The notes: generated by a model from the letters alone, not told the origin. DNA of 64,000 nt from Bemisia tabaci (GCF_918797505.1 NC_092800.1:6138001-6202000), one strand, 5' to 3'. Positions 24,956 to 37,612 are shown, counted from the first letter of the stretch. Numbers and translations are program-made.

Positions 24956-27261
24956 TACAGACTACTGGAGACATATACTTACGATCTATTTTCGAAGAAT
25001 GTTCAAAATCTTTCTCTTAAAATCCGATAGAGTCCCACACAATCAATAGACTTAACAGAAGCAAAAAGGAACCAACATGATTTTTGTGTTTCAAAAAATA
25101 TGCGACTTCTTATTTTATTTTGAAAGAATACTATATGCGTGTACAGAAATACAATGTACACGATCATTTTTCTTCATGATTAACGACATTTTGGTAAAAT
25201 CGGAGGAACTATTTGCGCTACTCTCAATAATTTTTTGGATGTGAATAACTAAAGATGCACTATTAATACAAAACTCGAATCGCACTTGTTCCTTCATGCT
25301 AAATGTGATCCATATTTAATGACGGCTTCAGGGAATAGGCACATCCATACTCCAAGCTACTGAAATTTCAGGTGCTACAGTCAAGAGGAATGTTTCTGCA
25401 TATCTACTCGACAGTCCCGTGAAAATTGATAATCCCTATCGTGATTCAAATTCGGGATCTATTGACGGAACTTTCCGAGGGATTGAAATTAATCAAATAT
25501 GAAAACGAAAACAAAATAAAGAAAAAAAAATGTACAAAACATGTTTTCCATGCGGTGTAAGGATTAAACGTCAAAAGACAGCCAGAGCAACCCCTTATTT
25601 GTTTCAATTTATTTTGGCGCGACAGAGGTTCGAATTAAACTTTACGAGTAACAAGCCAAACTGCAGTCTGCAAAATTTTCATCGACAACATTCCCTCCAA
25701 AATTAAATCCCAGCTGAAACCGATCGGTTTTGATTAGAAAAGGCTATGGCAGTTACATGCGAAAGCAGAGTAAAACCGGGTCAAATAATAATAACCCGTC
25801 TCTGAGAAAACTTCTGAACGAAACGAACTTTCATTTAAACCGCTGAAAAATAAACTATTTCAACAGAGGCAATCGGAACTTCTTACATAACAACAACTGA
25901 TTCAGCGAGAGGTTCATCGTCTGGAGCTACTTGGCGTTACAAAGTTTTGAATGTAAAATCCTAGTCCAGTGTTTCACGAGAGAATACATGTTCTCCCACT
26001 CCCGACCATTTTTGGTAAATCGTCAAAGTTACGTAACTGTGGAGCTTGATTTTCCTCTCCTCTCCTCTCCGCATGTTCTGCAGGAGAGGGTTTTCTCCGG
26101 CGACCGTCGGAAAATTATTTTACGAAGTTTCTTTTCCCAAAATGGCCACTCAATATCAGCCCGTTTGACAGGCGAACTAGGTTGAACTAGGACCGTTTAG
26201 TTATGTCATTCCAACTTGGTCATAAGTATATTTCCGAGATATAAATTTAGAATTGTGGAACCTTGAGCCGACAATCTGGGTCATTTCCAAAAGGACAGAG
26301 GAATGTGACCGCCACCGACAATTTAAGTAATAATCCAATATCAATCAATGTATTAATATATCAAGAGATTGGTGTACAATTGCAAAATATGTACTGTTTT
26401 GCAACCTTCACCGGACCAAATTCAGATGAATAAAACGACGTATAGACCGGGGGGGGGGTGGGAGGGTTTATTAGATGAAGTTGATGAAGTGAACTGATAA
26501 AATAAATGGTGAAACGTGTGTGAGGAGGCAGGGGATTGGGAAAATTGTTCCGACGAGCGGTCTTGGGTCAAAGTGGGAGAGACAAAAAAAAAAGATCAAA
26601 TAGAGGAAAATTGGGACAATGATCTAAAAGTCATCAATCATGTGCGTTCCTTATGAAAGAAGTAAGACGCGGTGCATTATAAGAATGTTTTATTATTATG
26701 CTAAATAAGGGGTCACGAGACAAGGTGTAGACGAGAGAAAAATGGGATACTCTCATTTTTCAAAATCATATGTAAAAAACGCTTTAAACAACAATTTTAA
26801 CACGGGCCAGGTGGAAGTTGGATTGCATAAATGACGTGAATTATATATTCCAATGCCATTGAAACCAGTGTCAGTTGTTATCACTAACATTTTGTACGGC
26901 GCTGAAGTCCGGACTGTCTTCCCCTTATGCGATTTGTTTTCATCGTGACATTTCAAAGAGACACATTTTGCGACAAATGTGTTGACTAACATGTTGCGTA
27001 ATGTCTTAATGCAAACCTTGTCTGGAGGCGCATTCATAGTGTAATGTAACCCGATTGTCAGTAAATAATACTCAAATTAATTTGGAAAAAAAAAACAAAC
27101 AAAAAAATCGCTTAAAAATTCGTAAAGTTTCTTGACTTCATTCAAACTTGGTTTGGGTATGGTGCACCCGTTTTTGGGGACTAATATCATTGAGTGGTAG
27201 AGTAAAATTCCTTTATGGCTGTATATTGATTATACAAATATTTTAAACTTTGTTCAGCTAT
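24956..27261. other. No supported gene
   Basis: Frames of 60-94 codons only. A ten-G run at 26449-26458 is the only notable simple repeat. Confidence 0.45.
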
Positions 27262-27396
27262 TGTTCGATTTTTTGGTAGAGCACTGAAGCACTGCTTTAC
27301 TTTCAAGTGTCTTGGTGAATCTTTGCTCACAGTAAACTCTCCTCAACCGAGACACTTGAAAAGGAAAGCAACAAACTTTACCAAAAAATCAAAAAA
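27262..27396. mobile_element. Short inverted-repeat element O
   Basis: 135 bp. The left arm is tgttcgattttttggtaga followed by ttcaagtgtctt. The right arm returns as gagacacttgaa and tttaccaaaaaatcaaaaa. No ORF. Probably a small MITE. Confidence 0.6.
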
Positions 27397-30300
27397 TGCC
27401 TGGAATTTAAAAATATTGGCAATCATTCAGGCCAAGTAAGGATTTAAGAAATCACGAAAAGACTTGCGGTGATGAACTTCATATTCTGCCTCAAGATCTC
27501 ACGAATAGGAAGGGGGATGAAGAAAAAGAGGGCAAAGAGGGAAAGATAACAAAAAACAGTGCACGCCAGTAAATTTCCTTTCACAGGAAACTGACGCGGG
27601 TGTTAAAACTTCGAAGCTTTTTCCTGCTTCGGAAAGTTCTTCGGGTGCTAAAACCCGGCGAAAGAAAACTATGTGATGAGAGATGGAGCGTGGCTTTTTC
27701 TCTGACGCTTCCCCGAGCTTAATTTATTTTAATTCAGCTGCCTGGAGGATGTATCAATAAAGTGGGGGTTGTTCAACTCTTATCAAGACGTTACTGCGGC
27801 TGGATCTTGAGTTTCAGCCGAGGAGCATTTTCTTCGGGCTTTTAATCATTTTGAGCCGGCGTGGAGCGCTAAATGAGATCAGCGCGGGTAGATAAGAGGG
27901 TTCAAATTGAATCATTTTATCTTTTCATTATTTTTAAATGAAAGTCTTCCATGACAGATGGTCTCTAAAGAGACTGGTGGCGGTAAGGGCGGATATCTCT
28001 TAAAAAGGTTGAGAGCCTTTGAATGGCATATTAGGCGGAGAACATCGTCAAATTATCAGGGAGAGTAAACTGAACCATAAAACGAGGCAAGGTGATAATG
28101 AAACAGAGGAAAAACAAAAAAGGCCATGATTAAAAAATCATTCATCCGACTATGGTAAGTAGCTCTTTCAAAGAGTAATGACATTTCCACCATTTCTACA
28201 AAATGCCGGCTTGGGAAGATCCCACAAATTTTTCTGAGTGTTCAGCCACCTGTCTACCATCTCTACATATTGAAAATGACAATATTTTGATGCATTTTTC
28301 ATGCCAAATACTTCACTTGATTTTCAGTGCGTCAAATAATAATGTTCGACATTAAATCACAGGATAGCTGGAAAATCCCGGTTGAAAATATTTGGTAATT
28401 TTCATTAGGGCCGTATGATCATAGTTACAAGACTTCTTTATTTTTGTTACAGATTGAAACATTCTGCTTTGCAAATGAAACTAACAATAGTTTCGAGAAA
28501 AAGAAAAAAAGGAAGGGCATCTTTCATACGTCTTTCTTTTCATTAATCGACCATCAAATTATGCCTAGAATTACAGTAGATTCTCTGCCTCGGGAGCCAC
28601 CTTCAAATATGCCGTGACTCAAAAACGAATCTCACAGAATAGGAGACCAAAAGAAATTAATACATTTTTCGTGAAGTTTCTCCTATGCAAACTACCGATT
28701 GTTTAAATCTATAATTTTTTCGTGAAATAATGAGAACGTCTAATGACAAAAATGGGGCATGAATAATCTGGGACAACGAAGAGTCCTAGCGCATCCACTG
28801 GAGTAAAAAAAAAAAAAAAAAAAAAAAATAGAGAAAAAAAAAAAAAAAATTAAGTAATGACAAAATCACGAGGGAATTATTCAAAATTATTTCGGAATTC
28901 ACGTCATTGATCAATAAGGATTGTCAACAGAAAGCAGGTTTCCTGTTCCGAATCGACGACGTTCACTCAGCGGCCATCAGCATCATTTGGACCTCTGCGG
29001 TCAAATACCGGGGCAGCTTCTTCCCCCAGCTTGTGTCGTGTGACATGGCGGCGCCCCCTCCCTTCTCCCACCACTCACGCACACATCCACGACAACTTCC
29101 AACCACACCCTCTCCCTCTCTGCCAAGCCACCAATATTACAAAACTCCCATTGATTGTTGTCAGCTTGTCAGAAAAACAACACTCCACGGTGCAATGGTG
29201 CATGGAAAATGAGAAAATTCTATGACAGTAGGTCGTCATGTATTGTGTATATTAAGATGAGAAAATACCACGGGTGGGTCTAATAGGAGGGCGGAGGATC
29301 GCCCCCCCCCCCCTCTCTTCGATCATCCGAAAAACTCTCAAAAATATCCTGTGAGGATGTTCAAGGAAAAAATCCACTCTCCTCGTTTGAAATGTCTGGA
29401 TCCACCAATTGAGAAAACGCATGGAATGATGGAAAAATCCCGTAAAAAATGGTTTACAACGAAAGGCTCGTATCTATATTCACGATAATATTTTTCAATA
29501 CTTACAATTTCAGGAAAATAACAATGAATGGAGTTCGCAAAATTCTCATACCTGTAACAATAAAACAAACTCATCAGCTAAAATTTGAACATAAAAATAT
29601 CGTCGATAAGACAATTATGAACTGAACTGAAGTGGCATTAGTACAGATCTAGTCCGTCAAAAGACCTTATTTAATTTTTGGATTCCAAATTCATGCAACG
29701 ACTCCGTCAAAAAAATAATTTCTTACATCACAATCGTGCACCCAACACATTTCCTCCAATCTAAAATATCAAACAATGACAGTGCTTAGTGCGTTAAAAG
29801 GACAGCAAATTATTAAATCGCCTTCAACTCAGGCGATACTTCCTTACATTGCACCTGCGCGCGAATAGTGGTATGCGAGTCTCCTGTTTGCACGCACGTT
29901 TATTTACCGTTTAAAAAGGAGCGAAGAAAACAGTCTGATGCGGAGGGTGAATGAATTCTGCCAGAAAAATAATTTAAATGTATTTCATAATAGTTTCCTC
30001 CATTTATTATTATTTTAGAATGACAGAATTGTAAATCATCATACATACATGCACGTTTATTCTAGAAAACGGTGTTTGCGGGGATGATGGCGGTCAATAA
30101 AACAATCTTGAATTGGATAGGGTCGTCTTTAGCAAGATTAATAGTTGAATCATCGAATAATAGTTCATTAATATGTGGGAGGGATCTGATTACGTTACCC
30201 GAAAAAAATGACTGACAATTACTTATTTGCGAGTTTCTTGCTGCACATACCTCGGAGTAAGGCCATGCATGAGAAAAGCACATGAGTGTGAATCTGGTTA

Positions 30301-30825
30301 TGCTTTGTTTATACTACGTAATTCCAAGGCAAATGACGGTAGGCGAAAAAATGCCACATTTCCATTAAAATACAAAAAAAATAACGAGAGTAGATATACT
30401 TCATCCTTCAGTACATTTATGTAGATCGCAGATTCATGGAAATTAAGAAGAACCGCTCAAAATTATCACCTTTGCAAACAAAACCAAACAAAAGTGGTAA
30501 CTTTAATGTTGGTGACATTCGAGTTATATTGAGGCTGTTTTCAGTATTTTAAACTTGAGAAGCACAACACACACCAATGTACTTATGTCTGTAATCAATG
30601 CATCAGTGTCGTGTCATATACACCATCAAATTGATTTAAATTCTTGCTTCTCAATTTTACGATATCCTAATTTTCTCATCAATTCCGCCAGAAAATTGTG
30701 TGCATTCGATCGAATAGAACGATCGATTAGTATAAAATTGCAAACACTATTCTGGAATTCTCCTCTTCAACACAAGAAGAAAACACGTCACGGGAGCAGG
30801 GTTTCATTTCCCGTATGATCAATAC
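27397..30825. other. No supported gene; homopolymer runs
   Basis: Poly-A runs at 28805-28828 and 28834-28849 and a 12-C run at 29302-29313. A plus frame of 101 codons (28907-29212) overlaps another frame and has no domain or splice support. Confidence 0.45.
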
Positions 30826-31006
30826 ACAATGATCCTTCTGGTTGAACAGTGGAAAAACAAGGATGAAAAACGGGAAACAAGGCTGAAAATACAGAATTAA
30901 TGAAACCCGAGACGTTTCGACTCAAAACGTCTCGGGGTTTCATTAATTGTGTATTTTTAGCCTTGTTTCCCGTTTTTCATCCTTGTTTTTCCACTGTTAT
31001 CATTGT
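30826..31006. repeat. Near-perfect foldback hairpin, ~73-bp arms, ~7-nt loop
   Basis: The arm at 30845-30917 and the arm at 30925-30998 are reverse complements with about three differences, separated by only seven bases. An outer 8-bp pair (acaatgat at 30826 and atcattgt at 30999) lies beyond an 11-base bulge on the left. Transcribed from either strand it would form one long double-stranded hairpin. It could be a recent inverted duplication or foldback element, or a source of hairpin RNA. The sequence alone does not say which. Confidence 0.9.
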
Positions 31007-31054
31007 CTTGGGCTGCTCTTAAAAATTTGTATCTACTTCTGGTTGAAAGGACTC

Positions 31055-31525
31055 AAATGCGGAGTTCGGTGCATAAACAGCCCGAGCGGAATCGGGCCGT
31101 TCATGCAGAGAGGAACTTTTCAAATTACACATCTTGTCATCAATATGTGGACAAATTTTTAGTATTTTAAAATCAAAATCTTTCTTAGAAACCCCTATTT
31201 GCATTCCACATAGGTTAAAAGTGAATCTATGCAAAGACGGCCCAAGAATATGGCTTTAAAAAAATGTACTTCTCACTACAGTCGTTCTATGCAAATTCAG
31301 CCCGATACACTTTTTCTATTGCAGTTAATTCTCATTTCCCAGAATATCTTTCTTTATTTCAATCGTGTCAACGTAAAATTGAGGATGTGACTAACTTTTT
31401 TGACCTCAGCCAATGCTATACTGATAGAGTAACAAACTGCTACCATGATGATATATTTAATCACTGTTTTGTGGAACCGCGATTTTGCTAATCGGGCAGT
31501 TTTTGCACCGAACTCCTCAATTATT
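31055..31525. mobile_element. Inverted-repeat element P, low-confidence MITE
   Basis: The left arm tgcggagttcggtgcataaa plus cagcccga (about 31057-31085) inversely matches tcgggcag plus tttttgcaccgaactcctca at about 31492-31522. The 400-bp interior has only chance frames. Confidence 0.5.
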
Positions 31526-32071
31526 ATTCGCGAACAAAGACAACCTCGCAAGGAGTCATTAATATTCATAACTTCAACCGATATGTAATAATGCTCAATT
31601 TAAGTCAAGACACATCCACATATCATATTTCAACCGGCGCCACTCCTGATTATGAGGGAGGGAAACGGATAAAGGGGGTGGGGGAGGGGGAGTGGGTGTC
31701 CGTTCAGCAAACCGGAACTCCGGCTTTTTTCGTTTCGTTGACTCCGCATGCAAAACTCCACGAGCAATGTCGAGTACAGGCGCTTCGAATTATTCATGGA
31801 AATTCATGAAGATAGGGCTTATTTATGGAGGATGAGTCTAATGGGTGTCATTACAACATTCTTGACATCCATAAATCTTTTAATGACCGCAGATTTGCAG
31901 GCTCGTGCTCATTTGCAGGAGTGTGTGACTCCGGTTTTGTAAATCTCAAAAATCAACCAGTTTATATCAGGAAATACGGATCAACGTCGAAGAGGCAACG
32001 AGAAAAGCCGATGATGCAGTTCAAAACGACATCCTTTAGTTATACACTTGATTTAACGTGAATATTATAAG
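31526..32071. other. No supported gene
   Basis: Overlapping short plus-strand frames (up to 78 codons) without domain or splice support. A GC-rich G-run patch lies near 31675-31700. Confidence 0.45.
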
Positions 32072-32329
32072 GATAGCATTTAGCAGAAAGGAAGCAAGCC
32101 ACATCAGGTATTGCCAAATTTAACTGGGCAATTTAGTTTCTCACAGGAGAACGTTAGTGAGGATTCCTTTGAAAATTTAAAGGAACTTGCTTGATGCTTC
32201 GTGCTGTGCAAAAAAACCACCGAAATTGGCACAAAATCTAAACAGCCGTTTTCGTGTAAAAAAATTGAATTGCCCGATTAAATTTGGCAACAGCTGATGT
32301 GGCTTGGTTCCTTTCTGCTTAAAGCTATC
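32072..32329. mobile_element. Family D MITE, copy 1
   Basis: The TIR left end gatagcatttagcagaaagg pairs with cctttctgcttaaagctatc at the right. Inward it carries caagccacatcaggtattgc / cagctgatgtggcttgg and aatttaactgggcaattta / aattgcccgattaaattt. About 258 bp, non-coding. Three copies are in the window. Confidence 0.8.
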
Positions 32330-33398
32330 TATATAGTGAATGATGTGAAAGTATTGCAGGATTCAACCTCATTCATCATACTTTTCGAGGTAAGGCAAAT
32401 TACAGTTTTTTCAGAAAGCGTGCCTCACATAATAGAACATTTTACTCAAATACGGAAGAAAAATCCCGGAACCTACTTTAAAGTTTTGCTTCTCAAATAA
32501 TTATTTCATTTCAAAATTAAGCTCTTGTTTAAAATCTTAAGACAAAAAATGATTTTGCTTTAATAATGTCTTGCTGAATTAGTACTTGAAGCGCAGCACA
32601 AAATCCAGTCAGAGCAAAGTCTCTCATTTAGCCTTCAATTTTCACGATACTTCAAGCACATCCATTAGGCACGAATAGTTGTATCAAGGAGCCGTGTGAG
32701 TTCGGAAGCCTTGTTCTGTTGTCATCTATTGAGTTTTCATATTTCAACGGTATTTTCACCGGTTTATTATGACGGTATTTAACGTCTCGGTTCGATAATG
32801 TCGTGAAATAAAAAAAAAAAGAAACAAGGATAAGTTTGCCAAAATGTCGAGAATTGTCATCTCGATTTGATAGAATGAAGTAGTCCTTATAACTTTAAGG
32901 GCATATTTGTTTAGGTAAATGATAAGTCTACTTTTGGATAATTTAAAAAACACCCAAGATCCATAAAAATTATTCACACTATGATGCATGATGAAAAAAA
33001 TAGACACGATGAGTTTCTGCAATATGTGCGATAGCAAAACTATTCGGATATGTATATTGCATGGATGTAAAATAGTGAAGGTTAGAGACATTACTTACTC
33101 TGCTGCATTATTTCAGTGGATATTTTATCAATTCGGGGTCAGTTTGAATTCAAAATACATGTTATTTTTCTTTTATATCTCAACTTCACTTTACTTTCTG
33201 ACACTCAAAAGTTTTTTTTGGCCCCATCAGGATGGCTCTTCAAGCATTCATCGACGTTAAATGGATGTCTTCAAACAAAGCGGAGCGAAGGGAAGACGGA
33301 AGTAAGATCCTTTTTTCTTTTACCCCGTCTCGGAGAGGACCGAGTCAATGATATTTAAAAAAAAAAACCAGCGGTATCCTACTCCCCTCCTCTATATT
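32330..33398. other. No supported gene
   Basis: Frames of 67-111 codons on both strands, Phe/Ile/Lys-rich as expected of AT-rich DNA. No domain or splice support. Confidence 0.45.
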
Positions 33399-33651
33399 CT
33401 ACCGTGCTTAGGAAAAACGCCGTATGAACATTTGAGAGTTGTCAAATTGCCTCGGATAAAACGTGTATCTTTAAAGAATATTATGCGTATTTTTTCTTGA
33501 TATTTTCAGACGTTTTTTATAAAATTGCAAACAAAATTGTCTGAACAAATTGGAAAAAAAGATTAACGATTTTCCTAGTACATTAAGTTTTTATTGAAGG
33601 AAATATGGCCGCGTCTGAGGGTTCATGCGGCGTTTTTCCTTAGCACGGCAG
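33399..33651. mobile_element. Family A MITE, copy 3
   Basis: 253 bp. The left end reads accgtgcttaggaaaaacgc and the right end cggcgtttttccttagcacg. Both TIRs are close to the family consensus. Non-coding. Confidence 0.88.
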
Positions 33652-34548
33652 CATTGATAGGGCCTTACTTATAGAGTCCTCTCTTCTTGTTGCCGTGGAG
33701 AAAATCGTAGTTTCCTATCCCGGCGGTTGAACTCGGCACAAGGTGGAGTGGTGAGCCTTCGTCATCAAAATAAATCAGCGAAAGGAGATTAAATCATAAT
33801 TGAATTTGCAAAAGTCCTACAACTGAATTGCATGTTCCGACTATTAGGGCAGATCATCAGGACTCGAGAATCTGAATGCTACAAAGTAAGATTGCGGGAT
33901 GTAAATGTAATACCCTATCGCGAATGTATTCTCAGCACGATACAAACCGGTGAGCGGCTCTACAATGTGCTCGGAAGTGGCATCTAATGCCACAGGTACG
34001 GGTCCAGCAGGTGGCTCACGTCACGATTAAAACAAATGGGGTAACTTCTAGATCGAACATTATTTTGATTTTTTTTGGAGGCAGGAGGGGACTGCTACAC
34101 GAGAAGGTATTAAAATTTTGAAGGAGACCCTAATATCCGTAGGAACGTTATGAAAACAGCAATAAAGGACATGACAAAGTTAATTAGAATAAGGTAAGAA
34201 GGACAGCGAGGCCGAAAAAATAAATTGCAGAAAAGATGGAAAAGTCGAAGGAAAATCAAATCGAGAGAGCTCAAGCGCGGAATCTCTCTATATGGTTAAA
34301 CAAAATCGCAAACAAGTTTTATTCAAATACTTCCCTTCGTCCCCTTATTTTTGAAATGTTGACCAAATTTGTTTCATAAGAGCTGTTGGGATTTTTATTT
34401 AGACATAAGTCTTGGGATAAATCCTTTGAAAATTAATAGTTACCCTCAGAAAGGCACTAAATAATGAGTATGAAAAAACGTATTTTTCAGCATCCACACC
34501 ATCTTTAATGTGACAAACACTTCGGCCGCACAATAAGTGGCCACACGA
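33652..34548. other. No gene seen
   Basis: AT-rich sequence. No exon or repeat is supported. Confidence 0.5.
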
Positions 34549-34719
34549 CTGTGGTGTGACATGCTTTGCGATGCATCGATTAACTTGTCATTTAAACCTA
34601 TAGAAAAGGATCGATAAACAGGGTGTTCGTATTCGCAATGCACGCTTTAATAATCGATGCTTTACCATAGCTTCCAATCGGGGAAACATCGAACATCGAT
34701 CATTAACGCCTCGCTACTG
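34549..34719. mobile_element. Family C hAT-type MITE, copy 2
   Basis: 171 bp, diverged but alignable end to end with copy 1 (shared ctttgcgatgcatcgatt, gatcgataaacagggtgttc and a catcgatcatt-type right arm). The flanks ccacacga and ccacacaa match at seven of eight positions, consistent with an aged 8-bp hAT target duplication. Confidence 0.82.
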
Positions 34720-34730
34720 CCACACAATCC

Positions 34731-34864
34731 TTAAGGTCCAGTTACACGATCAAATTGAGCCATCAAACTGAAGCTCTGATTGGTGGAAAAAGACCTGAGG
34801 TGAGGATGCGACCAATGAGAGGCCCAATTTGATGGCTCAGTTTGATCGTGTAACTGGACCTTTA
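34731..34864. mobile_element. 130-bp MITE J with long perfect-looking TIRs and TTAA flanks
   Basis: Left ttaaGGTCCAGTTACACGAT and right ATCGTGTAACTGGACCtttaa. The pairing continues inward through gagccatcaaa / tttgatggctc, so the TIRs are about 36 bp and nearly identical. TTAA on both sides would fit a piggyBac-type target, but an extra T at the right leaves the exact boundary unclear. It sits 11 bp from family C copy 2. Confidence 0.75.
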
Positions 34865-34993
34865 AAATTTCTTTGCTAGACCAGAAAAAAAGCTGGAAAT
34901 TTCGTCTTATCCATTTTTCATACCTCGTATAACTATTTTCAGTCTTCAAGATATTGTGCGGGGTGAATGCGGACTGCATCTCGTACGTATTAT

Positions 34994-35005
34994 GGGGGGG
35001 GGGGG
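34994..35005. repeat. 12-G homopolymer
   Basis: A run of twelve G residues, one of several G or C runs in the window (others at 26449, 29302 and 60696). Confidence 0.95.
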
Positions 35006-35078
35006 ATAGCATGCCGTAGTTCGACTCAAGAAATTTTATAAAAAACCTTACAATATTTGGAAAGAATTTGGAAATATG

Positions 35079-35309
35079 CGCTGGGGGAAAAAAAAAACAC
35101 ATTGGATCTAGAGTCCAGACTCTTGAAAACATTGACAAGAAAAAATACTCTTGATTCAATCGGATTTTTACTTGAATCAAAACGAAATCCGCTTAGATTA
35201 AGAGGCTTGGTTCTTGATTTAAGCAAAAATCCGATTGAATCAAGAGTATTTTTTCTTGTCGATGTTTTTAAGAGTCTGCACTCTAGATCCAATATGTTTC
35301 TTTCCAGTG
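35079..35309. mobile_element. Family B palindromic MITE, copy 2
   Basis: 231 bp. The arms read ggatctagagtccagactct at the left and agagtctgcactctagatcc at the right. The inner arms tcttgattcaatcggatttt / aaaatccgattgaatcaaga also pair, so the whole element is nearly a palindrome around a ~50-bp non-palindromic centre. No transposase. Frames over 80 codons crossing it in both strands are a by-product of the palindrome. Confidence 0.9.
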
Positions 35310-35969
35310 TATCCGAGTATTTTATTTAAAATGTTGGATAAGTAGAGCTACAGGTGTAATGCATCAACTGAAGTGAGGCGCAAGTACCAGAGAGAGACTA
35401 CGCATATTGATGTATTTCCTCACATCCAAAGATTCCTCTTTCATTAAGTTAGAGACCGAAGGCTGTTTAATAATATTAAACTAATATAGAGAGTTGCACC
35501 TCTTCGTCCATTGAGAGCCACTTTTGATTTGACCACTTAATTACGAGGAGTTGCCAGACGTAGCTTGACATTTGATGTATACTTAACACTGAAGTCATCG
35601 GCAGATTATCAGCGCTACGAGCCTGTGCTGCTTTCAACTTTCGGCGGCTGTGATCGCGGATTTGAGACAAGAATGCACTTTTCAGAGCGGCTCATTACGG
35701 AGCGGAAACCTGTGATGTGATGTAAACAACGCCGCATCGCGCTCCTACAAAGAGAACTTTGTCGGGTAAATATAGCGACGGCAGGGCTTGTCAAATTTAC
35801 TTGTCTCCTTCTTGTTCTGGACCGGCAGTCAGACGTGGGATTAAACACCGCACTATATGTTTCCGCTTCAAAATTTCACGCAGACAGCGATTCATGCGGC
35901 GAATATTTATGACACATTTATACTATCAACTCTTGGGCAACTTGTTTACTGAATGATCGAAGAAAACAT
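35310..35969. other. No gene seen
   Basis: Short frames only. No exon or repeat is supported. Confidence 0.5.
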
Positions 35970-36117
35970 AAATTCGATTACATTTTGAAATAAGGAACCA
36001 CTACATCTGGACCATTTCAGAAACAACATACATGCCATTGGTTTTCCTATGCAGATATGTGATTTTATGGGAGAGCCAAAGGTTGTGGTTCCTCATTACA
36101 AAATGAAATCCAATTAT
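35970..36117. mobile_element. Family U short TIR element, copy 1
   Basis: About 148 bp. The left end taaattcgattacattttg inversely matches acaaaatgaaatccaatta at the right. Inside lies the family segment aacaacatacatgccattgg followed by ttttcctatgca. Related copies are at 37713, 62215 and within 43553-44245. Confidence 0.6.
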
Positions 36118-36911
36118 ACATACGATTATACGTGAATGGACCTTCTTCATGTTCTGCGTTAAAATTTTTCAAATCTCGTAAATAAAAACGTTTCGTAGAA
36201 AGAGGAAGAAATTGTTTTCTTAAAAACTTCTTGCTGTGATTCTATATTGTTCTTTTCTTCTCCAGCAACCTTACATGAATTCGATGAGTATTAATATTAC
36301 GATGTATATCATCAGGGAAAATAATGGCGGTAATTAACTTCTTTGGGAAAAAGAGAAGTTTCCATTGACAGTTCAAAAAAATGTTGATAATTTTATTACA
36401 ATAATAAAAAAAAATACGTATTAAGCTTCATACCAATTAATTAACATTACAGCACGGCTCCATTTTTGCTTATCATTTCAGAAACACTTTCGGTTCTCAC
36501 GGGTGCTAAATAACCAAGAGCCAGTCTTTAATCCTCCAATCCGTGTTTGACAAACCAATAACGACCAATTAAATTTAACTGAGCATGAATTTAAAAAGCA
36601 GTATCAAAATCCAATTGAAATTTTAAAAACATTCAAGATGAAATATTCACCATTTTTGGCGAGCCGGCAACGTGGCAGCGAAGTGTCGGCACGATCTCTA
36701 TTATAGTCTAATGAATGAAACTGAACACAGACCCACGCTGGCAAGTTCATCAGACGGAAATTAAGAGTCGAAGAGCTGTGATCTCCATCCGAATCGCCGG
36801 ATCCGAAAACCGAACATGTCGAATATCGCATGAGCTTCGGAATAAAGGCATTCTTATGGAACTCAAAGCTCTTTGAGAAAGGAGTTGTTAGGTTGAAAAT
36901 TCGACAGATTT
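36118..36911. other. No supported gene
   Basis: A minus frame of 103 codons (36604-36915) runs downstream of the ankyrin-like fragment in a different frame. It has no domain I recognise. Confidence 0.4.
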
Positions 36912-37022
36912 TCAAGATGGCCTCAGAATGACGACGAGACCATTGAGTGCGGCTGCCATGTCGATCAACGTCTTTCCCGTTTCTCGGAAATCCAAGCTAG
37001 TTTCTTCCAGGATTCGGAGAGC
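36912..37022 (-). pseudogene. Possible C-terminal exon of an ankyrin-repeat protein (fragment)
   Basis: On the minus strand a 36-residue frame ends at a TGA (36912-36914). It contains GKTLIDMAAALNGLVVIL, which resembles the helix-turn-helix of an ankyrin repeat (G-x-T-x-L-x-x-A-A-x-x-G-x-x-x-x-x-L), preceded by an acidic helix-like LRILEET. Directly upstream in the same frame is a TAA. The piece is therefore either an exon whose acceptor lies in the sequence ending gccgtaag, or a broken gene fragment. The Pro-Leu-His signature of a typical repeat is replaced by Leu-Ile-Asp. No partner exon was found in the window. The call rests on motif resemblance only. Confidence 0.33.
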
Positions 37023-37429
37023 TTACGGCGGTGACGGACGTCTCAGAAGTTCGGACTGCATCGATATGTAAACCGAATTCTTACTTGTAAGAATGCCCAC
37101 GGCTCTCTCGCGGTACGTGGGAATTAACGTTCGGCAGGTACAGGCCGGCTAGTGTCGGTATGCCGACCGACGGACCTCGAACCATTCTAGAAATTTGGGC
37201 CCGTTCGAGAAATTTGAGAGATTACAAGATTGCCGGCAAAAAGTAACAAGGGCGAGTCCTTAACTTAATTTCTTCCTCATATTTATAACGTTTTCCTTGA
37301 TCAAGAATTCAATCTGTAAGTCGATGGTCAAATTCGAAAAATGTACATCTCCCGTTGGAACATCACAAAACAACGGCCATGTCATAATTTTCAAGAAAAA
37401 CTGATAAACAATTGAAATATTTGGTGCAG

Positions 37430-37612
37430 AAAGGGCATTAAATTGTTGCAGTGTTTCGGAATCTCCACTGCTAATTTTTATTTAGTATGGAAGAAAATAG
37501 TGAACTTTCTAAAAATTTTCCATTATCAGCGAATGCGATACATTTGCTTGTAATATAATTTATGAAACGCTGGCAAAGACACCGCAACCAAGAAATGCTC
37601 AGTCTGCACCCA
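37430..37612. repeat. Possible third copy of family T (degenerate)
   Basis: ttgcagtgtttcggaatctcc near 37443 and a reverse-oriented gacaccgcaacc...cagtctgcaccc near 37580-37610 recall the ends of the element at 39001-39257. The middle is not clearly alignable. Confidence 0.3.

Noticed and set aside
28805..28849. Paired poly-A runs as the tail of a retroposon
   Set aside because: No upstream SINE/LINE-like sequence, internal promoter box or flanking duplication could be found.
34731..35329. Frames of 88-149 codons on both strands
   Set aside because: They run through MITE J and the family B palindrome. A palindrome yields similar frames on both strands, and the encoded text is repeat sequence.
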